48,965 nt of DNA from JAGORM01 sp050255815 (lineage in GTDB: Bacteria; Patescibacteriota; Microgenomatia; Levybacterales; GWA1-39-11): contig JBLMVJ010000007.1 of assembly GCA_050255815.1 (NCBI GenBank), positions 1 through 48,965 of the forward strand, in the 5' to 3' direction. The stretch's first letter is position 1. The number at the start of each line of letters is the position of its first letter. A model generated the notes under the pieces. It was not told the DNA's origin. It saw only the letters and a list, made by a program, of their open reading frames with translations, and searched no databases. The position numbers were made by a program, and so were the translations under genes. Positions 33,659 to 41,038 of the stretch are shown piece after piece.

Positions 33659-34231
33659 GTGACATTATCAGACAGAGATATTAAAAAAGCACTTGAAGAA
33701 AAAAGGATTATTATTAGTCCTTCCCCTGATTTATCCACCCAATTAGGCTCCTGTTCTATAGATTTGCGTCTTGGGAATGTTTTTAGGATTTTTGACCACA
33801 GCAAATACCCGTATATAGACCCTTACAAAAAGGACTATTCAGCAGAAATTACCAAGGAAGTGCACCTCAAAGACGGGAGCCAGTTTATCATGCAGCCGGG
33901 AGATTTTGTTCTGGCAGTGACCCTGGAGAAAGTAACCATACCGGATAATATGATGGGACGCCTGGAGGGTCGTTCATCCCTGGGACGCATGGGGATAGTA
34001 GTGCATTCAACTGCTTCTATATTTGACCCCGGGTGGAATGGCAGGTGTGTGCTGGAGCTAGGTAACATGGGCCGTATGGCAGTTGCTTTAACCCCGGGAA
34101 TGAGAATCTGTGCTATGACTTTTGAGCAGCTCAGCTCTTCAGCAGAAAAACCATACCACAAAAGAAAAGACGCAAAGTATGTCATGCAGGAAGGCCCAAT
34201 TGAAAGTAAGATCTCACAGGATAGGGATTAG
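33659..34231 (+). CDS. dcd: dCTP deaminase
   Basis: Converts dCTP to dUTP, the entry to dTMP synthesis. 190 residues with SCSIDLRLGN, PGDFVLAVTLE, the active-site region GRSSLGRMGIVVHSTASIFD and WNGRCVLELGN (catalytic Glu), LTPGMRICAMTFEQLSS and the family C-terminus PYHKRKDAKYVMQEGP. The start could be TTG 33653, but that codon is only 2 bases after a TATACT box; GTG 33659 is 8 bases after it and is preferred. It is first in the thymidylate gene region that runs to folA at 40339. Confidence 0.92.
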   Translation: MTLSDRDIKKALEEKRIIISPSPDLSTQLGSCSIDLRLGNVFRIFDHSKYPYIDPYKKDYSAEITKEVHLKDGSQFIMQPGDFVLAVTLEKVTIPDNMMGRLEGRSSLGRMGIVVHSTASIFDPGWNGRCVLELGNMGRMAVALTPGMRICAMTFEQLSSSAEKPYHKRKDAKYVMQEGPIESKISQDRD

Positions 34232-34306
34232 TATCAGGTATTAAGTATTGTGTATTAAGTATGGATAAAAATACATGATACTTGCTACTTTATACTTAAT
34301 ACTTTT
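34231..34306. repeat. Palindrome with GTATTAAGTAT words
   Basis: Left GGTATTAAGTATTGTGTATT, right GATACTTGCTACTTTATACT, mutually complementary with mismatches. It fills the dcd-tmk spacer. The same word family fills the spacers at 36447-36502, 37046-37079 and 37545-37621. Confidence 0.65.
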
Positions 34307-34978
34307 ATGGATTATCCGGTAAGTTTTACTATTGACCTGAAGAAGAATACTTATGGAGGACTATATATTGCCCTGGAAGGAATTGATGGGTCCGGAAAAA
34401 CTACGCAGGTAGAAAAGCTTGCAGAATACTTTGAGAAACAGGGGAAAACGGTGGTCCGCACCCATGAACCCAGAAGGGATGGAGTAATGGGGGAACTGGT
34501 CTCCAACATTTTAAAAGAAGAAAAGCATATCCCTGAGATAGCAGTACAGTATTTATTTGCTGCCCAGCGCTCCGTACATTTGGAAGAGCTGGTTGTTCCT
34601 TCACTTTCCGGAGGAAACGTAGTAATTTCAGATAGATGCTTTTGGTCTTCCATTCCTTATGGACTTTTAGACCGTTTTGAATCAGGGAAAAATGAAAACC
34701 CTGAGCAGATGATGGCAGCCCTTTCTATCCTTTCCATGTACCATGAATTTGTAGCGCCAGATTATACATTTGTTTTAGATGTTAGCGTAGAAACTGCCGG
34801 AAAAAGAATCTCTGAACTTCATAGGGAGGCAGAACTTTATGAAAAGAAAGAGAAGCTGTTAAAAATCAGGGAAGGATATGAATTCCTCCTGGAAAAATTT
34901 CCGGGAGCACTGGTAAAAGTAGACGCGGAACAAGACGTAGAAAAAGTAACTGCCAGCATTCTGAGCGAAATTCAATAA
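34307..34978 (+). CDS. tmk: dTMP kinase, paralogue 1 (canonical)
   Basis: Phosphorylates dTMP to dTDP. 223 residues with P-loop GIDGSGKTTQ (about 25-34), THEPRR, the DR motif in SDRCFWSSIPYG (about 107-118) and a LID-like Arg/Glu region near 165-190. An N-terminal extension of about 18 residues (MDYPVSFTIDLKKNTYGG) precedes the usual first strand and is shared with the next two genes. It keeps the catalytic Asp-Arg pair, unlike paralogues 2 and 3, and is the best candidate for the housekeeping enzyme. Confidence 0.9.
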   Translation: MDYPVSFTIDLKKNTYGGLYIALEGIDGSGKTTQVEKLAEYFEKQGKTVVRTHEPRRDGVMGELVSNILKEEKHIPEIAVQYLFAAQRSVHLEELVVPSLSGGNVVISDRCFWSSIPYGLLDRFESGKNENPEQMMAALSILSMYHEFVAPDYTFVLDVSVETAGKRISELHREAELYEKKEKLLKIREGYEFLLEKFPGALVKVDAEQDVEKVTASILSEIQ

Positions 34979-34982
34979 GTAG

Positions 34983-35073
34983 AAAGAAACTAATTGATAT
35001 TAATAGAAGTTCATTGAAATTAATAGTAATTACAAATAATTTCCATCAGTTTCTTTAATTTCTACAAATTTCA
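34983..35073. repeat. Palindrome with TTTCCATCAGTTTCTT words
   Basis: Left AATTGATATTAATAGAAG, right AATAATTTCCATCAGTTTC, around AGTAATTACAAAT. It fills the spacer between kinase paralogues 1 and 2, where the neighbouring spacers carry a different word family. Confidence 0.65.
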
Positions 35074-35074
35074 A

Positions 35075-35761
35075 ATGATTTATCCTGTTCACTTTACCAT
35101 GCCTTTAAAAAGGAATCCCTATCCAGGGTTATATATTGCCTTTGAGGGGATAGACGGGTCAGGAAAATCCACCCAGCTGCACCTGGTAAAAAAATATTTT
35201 GAAGACCTAAAGAAGGATGTCATATTAACATCTGAACCCAGGCAGGAAGGCCAAATCCAGGAAATTATCCGTGATGCGCTTTTTTCTAAAATACATATAC
35301 CTTCCCGTGCCTACCAGCATTTATATTCAGCAGATAGGGTGGTAAACCATGCACAGGTGGTAGAGCCGGCTTTGGAAAAGGGTAGCGTAGTACTGACCCA
35401 CAGAAGTTTTTGGTCTGCCGTGGCATATGGAATTTTAGACCTGGGGGAAGAATATAGGGGTAAAACAGAGGCGCATATAGAAATAGCCCATGGTATTTTT
35501 TCATACTACCACCAGTTTATAGCGCCTGATATTACGTTTTATCTGAAGGTTTCAGCTGAAAAAGCAGTGGAGCGGCTTTCAGAAATGGAAAAAGAGAAAG
35601 ACATTTATGAGAAAGGGTCAAAGCTTAAAAAAATTGCCCACGGATATGATACATTAGTAGAACATTTTTCCCCTGCATTCATAGTGATAGACGGAGAGCA
35701 GAATGAGGAAGAAGTGACGGGACAAATTATCCAGGGAATTGAATCATATGTCAAAAGTTAA
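35075..35761 (+). CDS. dTMP-kinase-like protein, paralogue 2
   Basis: 228 residues. It has the same layout as paralogue 1: N-terminal extension (MIYPVHFTMPLKRNPYPG), P-loop GIDGSGKSTQ, SEPRQEG, a motif THRSFWSAVAYG and the Glu/Lys-rich LID region near 165-185. The Asp of the DR motif is His. In known dTMP kinases this Asp-Arg pair contacts the nucleotide monophosphate and the transferred phosphate, so activity or substrate may differ. The protein is otherwise intact, so it is not an obvious pseudogene. Confidence 0.8.
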   Translation: MIYPVHFTMPLKRNPYPGLYIAFEGIDGSGKSTQLHLVKKYFEDLKKDVILTSEPRQEGQIQEIIRDALFSKIHIPSRAYQHLYSADRVVNHAQVVEPALEKGSVVLTHRSFWSAVAYGILDLGEEYRGKTEAHIEIAHGIFSYYHQFIAPDITFYLKVSAEKAVERLSEMEKEKDIYEKGSKLKKIAHGYDTLVEHFSPAFIVIDGEQNEEEVTGQIIQGIESYVKS

Positions 35762-36446
35762 AATCAGGAGTAATCATGTTCAGCACGTGGAGTTTGATTT
35801 AGATTTCAAACGGAATCCGCACCAGGGCCGTTATATAGTGCTGGAGGGGATAGACGGATCTGGAAAAAGCGTGCAGTCACAAGAGCTTGCTGCAGTTTTT
35901 GAAAAACAGGGTAAGAAGGTGCACTTAGTATCTGAGCCCAGGAGGACCGGGATTATAGGTAATTTAATTAATGAACTCCTGCATAAAAAAATAAAGCTTC
36001 CGGCAGAATCACTCCAGTATTTATTTGTTGCTGACCGAATAGCCCACCAGGAGGAAGTTATTATTCCGGCACTCAAGAAGGGTGAAATAGTAATTTCCCA
36101 CCGCAACTTTTGGTCTTCCATTCCCTACGGCATTATGGATATTTCCAAGGGGGATATCCAGGATAATGCCCAGACTTTGTTAATTGCCCAGTGTATTTTA
36201 TCTACATACTTTCAGGTAATGGTCCCTGATGTAACAATTTATTTAGATGTTTCTGCTGCGGTCGCCCTGAAGAGACTGGATAAATCAGGACAGGAAAAAG
36301 AATACTATGAAACAGAAGGGAAGTTGCGTAAGGTCCATCATGCATATGAATGGATTATTGAAAAGTTTCCTCATGAATTTGTAAGAATTAACGGGGACCA
36401 GGAAATAAAGAAAGTAACGGATGATATAATTTCATGTATCAAGTAG
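35748..36446 (+). CDS. dTMP-kinase-like protein, paralogue 3
   Basis: 232 residues from ATG 35748, which overlaps the end of paralogue 2 by 14 bases; a TTG at 35739 is possible but less likely. The N-terminal extension (VEFDLDFKRNPHQG) is followed by P-loop GIDGSGKSVQ with Val in place of the usual Thr, SEPRRTG and SHRNFWSSIPYG with His in place of Asp in the DR motif, as in paralogue 2. Shared changes imply that 2 and 3 diverged together from 1, or act as a pair. Translational coupling with paralogue 2 is likely. Confidence 0.8.
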   Translation: MSKVKIRSNHVQHVEFDLDFKRNPHQGRYIVLEGIDGSGKSVQSQELAAVFEKQGKKVHLVSEPRRTGIIGNLINELLHKKIKLPAESLQYLFVADRIAHQEEVIIPALKKGEIVISHRNFWSSIPYGIMDISKGDIQDNAQTLLIAQCILSTYFQVMVPDVTIYLDVSAAVALKRLDKSGQEKEYYETEGKLRKVHHAYEWIIEKFPHEFVRINGDQEIKKVTDDIISCIK

Positions 36447-36502
36447 AATGTATCAAGTATTTTGTATAGATTCATAATACGTACTACATACTACGTAATA
36501 CT
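36447..36502. repeat. ATACT/AGTAT word palindrome
   Basis: GTATCAAGTATTTTGTATAG against ATAATACGTACTACATACT. Same family as 34231-34306. Confidence 0.55.
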
Positions 36503-37045
36503 ATGGTGCTTGGACCTAAATTATTATTAGAACTAGTTAAGAAGAAAAAGCTGGTGGAGAACTTGTCAGAGAGGGAGCTGACAAATCCGGAAGGTGCAGG
36601 GTTTGACTTGCGTTTAGGAGAAGCATATAAAATTACCGGTAAAAAAGCATTCCTGGGGATTACAGAACGCCATACTGCAGAAGTGAAACTTGTGAAGAAA
36701 TTCGATTCCAAAAAAGCCTCCAGCCTTGTCCTCAAACCGGGCGATTTTTATCTGGTAAAAACAGTAGAAGATGTAAATATGCCGGATAATCTGACTGCGA
36801 CCATAACGCCTCGCTCGACTACCTACAGAAGCGGTCTTATGCTGCGGGCTGGAAATGTGCCACCGGGATACTGCGGGGGGTTAACCTTTGGTCTGGCAAA
36901 CGTAGGGCCCGTTACCGTTACTATAGAAATGGGCTCCCGTTTTGTCCATATCCAGTTTTCAGAAGTAGCGGGAAAAGGCGCTATGTACCGCGGACAGTGG
37001 CAAGGAGGCCGGGTCACCACAACAAAGAAAGAAAAGCAGGTGTAA
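36503..37045 (+). CDS. dCTP deaminase/dUTPase-superfamily protein
   Basis: 180 residues with the trimeric dUTPase fold motifs: AGFDLRLGEAYKI, KPGDFYLVKTVEDVNMPDN, PRSTTYRSGLMLRAGNVPPG and LTFGLANVG, and an archaeal-type end (YRGQWQGGR). In true dCTP deaminases the catalytic Glu sits where this protein has LTFGLAN, so Glu is absent. I infer a dUTP diphosphatase-like role, which would complete dCTP to dUTP to dUMP with dcd upstream. A bifunctional or binding-only role is possible. It is a paralogue of the dcd gene at 33659, on the other side of the three kinases. Confidence 0.75.
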   Translation: MVLGPKLLLELVKKKKLVENLSERELTNPEGAGFDLRLGEAYKITGKKAFLGITERHTAEVKLVKKFDSKKASSLVLKPGDFYLVKTVEDVNMPDNLTATITPRSTTYRSGLMLRAGNVPPGYCGGLTFGLANVGPVTVTIEMGSRFVHIQFSEVAGKGAMYRGQWQGGRVTTTKKEKQV

Positions 37046-37079
37046 AAGGGTATTAAGTATTGAGTGTAGAGTATTAAGT
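37046..37079. repeat. GTATTAAGTATT word repeat
   Basis: GGTATTAAGTATTGAGTG and AGAGTATTAAGTAT fill the short spacer. Same word family as 34231-34306. Confidence 0.5.
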
Positions 37080-37544
37080 ATGGACACCGATAAGCTTAGA
37101 ACATTTTTATTGAAAGCAAATAAGGAGGGGTATGCTTCCGGAGATAATACCATATCCAGAGGAGAAGATTTTTCTTACGTTACCAATTTCGAAGATGGAG
37201 ATGTAAGGTTGAATGATTCTTGGTTTGGCGGTGAACCATTTGGCGGACGGGAAGTGGTATTTTATAAAGGAAAGCCATACTGGATGATGGTCTATTATGG
37301 ATCAGACAGTGGAAAGGCAGAAGGGTTAATTCCATTTTTAAGAAAAGCCCTCATACAGCCGGAGGAAGAGATGCCAATACGTGGACCTCGTAAGTTGGAG
37401 GAAGGAGATTTCTCCTACGAAAATTCATATAGAGGAGATGTGCAGGATTTTGTAGGGGAGGAAAAAATTTTTTACAAAGGAGAAGAAGTCTTTAAAACAA
37501 ATTACAGCGGAGGACTAGTGAACCAGAGACGCGACCAAGTTTGA
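37080..37544 (+). CDS. DUF5680-like protein
   Basis: 154 residues. The pattern FLLKANKEGYASGD ... FSYVTNFEDGDVRLNDSWFG ... GGREVVFYKGKPYWMMVYYG, with a C-terminal half that ends FVGEEKIFYKGEEVF ... NYSGG, fits the DUF5680 family of small, probably cytoplasmic proteins of unknown function. The second half repeats the strand pattern of the first, so it is likely a two-unit fold. It lies in the thymidylate region between the dUTPase-like gene and thyA, but no function is implied by that alone. Confidence 0.65.
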   Translation: MDTDKLRTFLLKANKEGYASGDNTISRGEDFSYVTNFEDGDVRLNDSWFGGEPFGGREVVFYKGKPYWMMVYYGSDSGKAEGLIPFLRKALIQPEEEMPIRGPRKLEEGDFSYENSYRGDVQDFVGEEKIFYKGEEVFKTNYSGGLVNQRRDQV

Positions 37545-37621
37545 GAAAGTATCGACTATTACATATTGAGCATAAAGTATTCCCACTCAATACATAATAC
37601 TTTATACTGAATACTGATTTT
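37545..37621. repeat. ATACT/AGTAT word palindrome before thyA
   Basis: AAAGTATCGACTATTACATA on the left, ATAATACTTTATACTGAATA on the right, complementary with mismatches. The last AATACT is 6 bases before the thyA ATG and could serve as its -10 box. Confidence 0.6.
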
Positions 37622-38599
37622 ATGAAAAAAAATCTTCATCCGGAATACCAGTACCTTGAGCTATTACAAGAGGCATTAGACCACGGTGAAAAGAAGATAG
37701 ACCGTGGGACAGATATAGTCCTGTATTCTTTGTTTGGCCGCCAGACCCGGTATGATTTGTCCCGGGGTTTTCCTTTGCTTACTACTAAAAAAGTCTATTG
37801 GAAGGGTGTCCTGCATGAGCTGTACTGGTTTATGTCCGGGCAGACTAATATCAAATATTTGGTGGATAATAATGTCCACATTTGGGATGATTACCCCTAT
37901 AAAATCTTCAGGACCAAAAACCCTAAAACAAAACTTACCAAAGATGATTTTATCAATAAAATCCGGGATGGTTCGGCAAGCTCACCATTTGTTAAAAAAT
38001 GGGGAGAGTTACCTCGTATATATGGGGAAATGTGGAGGGCATGGCCCACAAAAACGTCAAGGACAATTGACCAGCTTGGCTGGGTTATCCGGGAATTAAA
38101 AGAAGACCCTGACGCAAAAAACGCTATAGTTACTTCCTGGAATCCTGAGTACATGTACACTATGGCCCTGAAAAAAGAGGCTAACCGTTTTCCTATCTGC
38201 CACAATATGTACCAGGTCTCCAGGCGCGGAGATAAATTATCTTTGCAGCTATACCAAAGGTCTGCGGATTTATTCCTTGGGGTTCCGTTTAATATAGCAT
38301 CCTATTCTTTGCTTACCATCATTCTGGCAAATGTTATGGGGCTAAAACCAGGAGAATTTGTCCATACATTTGGGGACGTTCATATTTATGAAAACCACAT
38401 CCCACAAGTAAAAGAGCAGTTAACCAGGAAGCCAAAGCCTTTCCCTCATATACATATTAAACGCAAGTTAAAATCTATAGATGATTTTAAGCCGGAAGAT
38501 GTAGAGCTTTTGGATTATGACCCGTATCCTATGATGAAAGCGGAATTGACGGTTGCGGGCGGACTGTATGACAAGAAGACCGGAAAGATGGCAGGATAG
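37622..38599 (+). CDS. thyA: Thymidylate synthase
   Basis: Methylates dUMP with methylene-tetrahydrofolate, yielding dTMP and dihydrofolate. 325 residues: FGRQTRYDLSRGFPLLTTKK near the N-terminus, RIYGEMWRAW, the nucleophile Cys193 in FPICHNMYQVS, QRSADLFLGVPFNIASYSLL (dUMP-binding Arg, Ser, Asp, Asn) and the HTFGDVHIYENH segment. It is longer than the 264-residue E. coli enzyme because of insertions, one of which (about 115-123, DGSASSPF) is encoded by a 21-base palindromic repeat. folA and glyA in the same window complete the cycle. Confidence 0.96.
   Translation: MKKNLHPEYQYLELLQEALDHGEKKIDRGTDIVLYSLFGRQTRYDLSRGFPLLTTKKVYWKGVLHELYWFMSGQTNIKYLVDNNVHIWDDYPYKIFRTKNPKTKLTKDDFINKIRDGSASSPFVKKWGELPRIYGEMWRAWPTKTSRTIDQLGWVIRELKEDPDAKNAIVTSWNPEYMYTMALKKEANRFPICHNMYQVSRRGDKLSLQLYQRSADLFLGVPFNIASYSLLTIILANVMGLKPGEFVHTFGDVHIYENHIPQVKEQLTRKPKPFPHIHIKRKLKSIDDFKPEDVELLDYDPYPMMKAELTVAGGLYDKKTGKMAG
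37968..37988. repeat. GGTTCGGCAAGCTCACC palindromic element inside thyA
   Basis: ATGGT and ACCAT arms around TCGGCAAGCTC. The word belongs to the GAGCTTGTCGAA-type short palindromes that are widely dispersed in many bacterial genomes. Here it is read in frame within thyA, as part of a Ser/Gly-rich insertion between conserved blocks. Confidence 0.6.
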
Positions 38600-38630
38600 C
38601 GTAGGCATCAAGTAGTAAGTAGTATGTAGT

Positions 38631-39008
38631 ATGAATGATAATAAAATTCATTCTTTTACAGATTTAAATGCCTGGAAAGAGGGCCATAGACTAGTCCTCG
38701 AAGTTTATAAAATTTCAAAAAATTTTCCCCAAGAAGAAAGATTTGGCCTTGTAGATCAGGTGAGGAGAGCTTCAGTTTCTGTAACAAGTAATATCGCAGA
38801 AGGATTCTCAAGGAAAACAAAAAAAGAAAAAGCTCAGTTTTTGTTCACGTCATTAGGATCCTTAACTGAGGTACAAAATCAACTTCTCATAGCGAGAGAC
38901 TTAGGATATTTAGATAATAAGGAATTTAAAGAGATAGCTGATAAGACAATAATAGTGAGCAAGTTGATAAACGGTTTAATAAAAAGCGCAAATTCTTTAA
39001 ATTCATAA
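38631..39008 (+). CDS. Four-helix bundle protein (S23 / bAvd-like family)
   Basis: 125 residues with the family pattern SFTDLNAWKEGHRLVLEVYK, FGLVDQVRRASVSVTSNIAEG and EVQNQLLIARDLGYL. These small proteins are named from genes in 23S rRNA intervening sequences and are related to the accessory subunit of diversity-generating retroelements. Here it stands alone between thyA and a Nudix gene: no reverse transcriptase, template repeat or rRNA insert is nearby. Function unknown, perhaps nucleic-acid binding. A short GTAGTAAGTAGTATGTAG word repeat precedes its ATG. Confidence 0.85.
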   Translation: MNDNKIHSFTDLNAWKEGHRLVLEVYKISKNFPQEERFGLVDQVRRASVSVTSNIAEGFSRKTKKEKAQFLFTSLGSLTEVQNQLLIARDLGYLDNKEFKEIADKTIIVSKLINGLIKSANSLNS

Positions 39009-39018
39009 TACCTGCTAC

Positions 39019-39459
39019 ATGATACTTAATACACGTGTTGTTACGGTTGCGGCGTTAGCTTTTGATGACAATCGAGTTCTTCTTGTAAAGCATGGGGAGG
39101 CGGCACATCATATTACCGGTGTTTATGGGTTACCGGGAGGAAGACTTGATGGAGAGGAAAAACTACTGGATGCTGCTGCCAGGGAATTTCAGGAAGAGAC
39201 CGGACTCACCGCAGATAAAAGCTCCATGGTAAAACTCGGTAAAATATACGAGGCTGATATCCCCCGTAAAAACGGAGAACTTCTTAAGACCTCCTGGAAC
39301 GTATTCCTTGTAAAGAAATTCTCAGGCGAGCTGAAGGCTACAGAAGAAACCGTTCCGGAATGGGTAGAGATAGATACAATGGAGAAACTAGATTTACTCC
39401 CAAATACCTACGACGCCGCGCAGGAGGGGAAGAAACTTCTCAATACTACAAATAATTAA
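39019..39459 (+). CDS. Nudix hydrolase
   Basis: 146 residues with a perfect Nudix box, GRLDGEEKLLDAAAREFQEE followed by TGL (about 37-59), which binds Mg and hydrolyses nucleoside-diphosphate-linked substrates. Typical N-terminal strand VVTVAALAFDDNRVLLVKHG. The first codons (ATGATACTTAATACA) are themselves part of an ATACTTAATAC word repeat, so the N-terminal five residues derive from spacer sequence. It sits between thyA and folA, so a nucleotide or pterin substrate is possible but not shown. Confidence 0.9.
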   Translation: MILNTRVVTVAALAFDDNRVLLVKHGEAAHHITGVYGLPGGRLDGEEKLLDAAAREFQEETGLTADKSSMVKLGKIYEADIPRKNGELLKTSWNVFLVKKFSGELKATEETVPEWVEIDTMEKLDLLPNTYDAAQEGKKLLNTTNN

Positions 39460-39460
39460 A

Positions 39461-39730
39461 TTATTTTCTTTTCCTTACTTTTTTGCCGGGTTTCTTCTCA
39501 AACAGATTAAACAGCCAATACCCGTTCACTACCACAAAAACTAAATTCAGGACGGAGAACAACATGCTTCCGGTGACGTATGAGTAATAAACCAGTATGA
39601 GGGACCCGGTGAGACCTATGGACAAATACATTCTGCTTTTTGCTTTTTCCCTTCCGGTTTCCAGCAGGTATAGATTTATCAGGACCACAGCCATACCCAG
39701 CAGGCCAATAAGTTCAACATAATTTCCCAT
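39461..39730 (-). CDS. Small membrane protein, CBU_0592-like
   Basis: 89 residues from ATG 39730, with three membrane segments (ELIGLLGMAVVLINLYLL, MYLSIGLTGSLILVYYS, LFSVLNLVFVVVNGYWLF) and a Lys/Arg-rich tail. The layout resembles the CBU_0592 family of small membrane proteins. The frame is open 57 codons further upstream, but that extension overlaps folA on the other strand and looks non-coding. Function unknown. It is convergent with the Nudix gene. Confidence 0.65.
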   Translation of the reverse strand: MGNYVELIGLLGMAVVLINLYLLETGREKAKSRMYLSIGLTGSLILVYYSYVTGSMLFSVLNLVFVVVNGYWLFNLFEKKPGKKVRKRK

Positions 39731-39820
39731 GTATTCTAGTTTGCCATGAACGGTGAAGGGTTTCAAGCAGTGCGCTTTGAATAGTAGAATTTTTAGCCTG
39801 GCAATATTATAATTATGGAC

Positions 39821-40339
39821 ATGACTGGTCCTAAAATTTCCATGGTGGTTGCTATGGATGAAACACGCGGCATAGGGAAAGATAATAGGATCCCCTGGCA
39901 TCTAAAAGAAGATCTGATACGGCTGAAGCGGTTAACGCTGGGCCATCCCGTCATTCTAGGAAGGACTACGTATGAGTCTATGGCAGGATATTATGATAAA
40001 AGCGGGAAAGAGATGCCCGGGAAGCTCTATATAGCAGTTAGCCGGGATACTTCTTATACACCAAAAAGATCAAATGCCGTTGCAGCGCATTCCATAGAGG
40101 AAGCGTTGGAAAAGGCAAAAAAAGTGGAAGACCGGGAGATTTTCATTATAGGGGGCCAGAAGATTTTTGAACAAACCCTGGAGTTGGCGGATAGATTGTA
40201 TTTAACCATAGTGAAGGGAAATTACGGTGCGGATGCGTTCTTTCCGGAATACAAAGAGTTTGCAAAGGTAATTGAGGAAGAGCATCATACCGGAGAAGGT
40301 TTTGACTACTCATTTGTAACCCTGGAGAAAGGCGAGTAG
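39821..40339 (+). CDS. folA: Dihydrofolate reductase
   Basis: Regenerates tetrahydrofolate from the dihydrofolate made by ThyA. 172 residues: ISMVVAMDETRGIGKDNRIP followed by WHLKEDL (substrate site with the acidic residue), HPVILGRTTYESM, KLYIAVSRD, and the NADPH loop IFIIGGQKIFEQTLELADRL followed by YLT. Two in-frame Met codons exist. ATG 39815 is 1 base after TATAAT (39808-39813), while ATG 39821 is 7 bases after it, so I chose 39821. It is the last gene of the thymidylate region. Confidence 0.94.
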   Translation: MTGPKISMVVAMDETRGIGKDNRIPWHLKEDLIRLKRLTLGHPVILGRTTYESMAGYYDKSGKEMPGKLYIAVSRDTSYTPKRSNAVAAHSIEEALEKAKKVEDREIFIIGGQKIFEQTLELADRLYLTIVKGNYGADAFFPEYKEFAKVIEEEHHTGEGFDYSFVTLEKGE

Positions 40340-40395
40340 CGTGTAGCAAATAGCACGTAGTAAAAACCACAAGCTATCTGCCACGAGCTACATGC
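40338..40395. repeat. TAGCACGTAG word palindrome
   Basis: GCGTGTAGCAAATAGCACGT against GCCACGAGCTACATGC in the spacer between convergent folA and the cohesin-like gene. The words are related to 5993-6030 and 28926-28961. It could act as a two-way terminator-like structure, though no T-run is present. Confidence 0.5.
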
Positions 40396-40400
40396 AAGAA

Positions 40401-40988
40401 TTACTTCAGCTTTATTGTCAGGGGGTTAGCCAGATTGAGGATAGATTCCTGAGTAGTTTTAGCAGTTACAATAGTTTTCTTTCCAAAGCTGATAGTGGCA
40501 GTAGGCTTACTTTTTACCACATTAAATGAAATTTTCCCTACACTTCCTGAACCTCCAATAGGATTTCCGGTAGGATTGATTGCAATGGCATACGTGATGT
40601 CCCCGGGAGTCCTGGAATCAGTAAATAAATTCATATAGTTTCCCGGCTCTCCAAACAAAGAATTTGACGTGTCTGCAGGGAGCAGTTTCAGGTCTGTTAT
40701 AACAGCAGGGTCATACACTAATTCTATCTGTACGCCGGTAATAGGGACCTTCCCGGTATCTACATTCAGGTTTACCACTGCAGAAGAGGAGCCGGTTGAA
40801 AGGTCCAGTGAAGTAGGGGAGAAGGCTATATTTGCTGTTTTTTCTACGGTTGGGGTAGGGGTGATAGGTGCCTGGGTGGTAACTGCTTGTTTCTGGTTGG
40901 AAAGTGAAATTGCCAAAGCCAGCAGAAAAACGGTAATAGTTATTAAAACCGCAATCAAGACCAGTGTTTTTTTAGGAACGTTCAGCAC
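40401..40988 (-). CDS. Membrane-anchored cohesin-like protein
   Basis: About 195 residues from GTG 40988: a membrane segment directly at the N-terminus (LVLIAVLITITVFLLALAIS), a short Thr/Pro linker and one beta-sandwich domain with cohesin traits. These are AVVNLNVDTGKVPITGVQIE, then LVYDPAVITDLKLLP, GDITYAIAINPTG and VGKISFNVVKS. Cohesins bind dockerins, and three dockerin-like proteins are encoded at 29054-33425. The frame extends to TTG 41027, but TAATAT 7 bases before GTG 40988 favours the shorter form. It is 11-50 bases downstream of the prenyltransferase-like gene. Confidence 0.7.
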   Translation of the reverse strand: MLNVPKKTLVLIAVLITITVFLLALAISLSNQKQAVTTQAPITPTPTVEKTANIAFSPTSLDLSTGSSSAVVNLNVDTGKVPITGVQIELVYDPAVITDLKLLPADTSNSLFGEPGNYMNLFTDSRTPGDITYAIAINPTGNPIGGSGSVGKISFNVVKSKPTATISFGKKTIVTAKTTQESILNLANPLTIKLK

Positions 40989-41038
40989 AGTGATAATATT
41001 ATGGACACAAGCCTTTAAAAATTGCAAGTCTTGGGGAG

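Noticed and set aside
38631..39008. Diversity-generating retroelement (accessory protein)
   Set aside because: The four-helix protein belongs to a related family, but no reverse transcriptase, template or variable repeat is present in the window.
39731..39901. N-terminal extension of the small CBU_0592-like membrane protein
   Set aside because: The 57-codon extension overlaps folA and reads as its antisense; the first membrane helix starts right after Met 39730.
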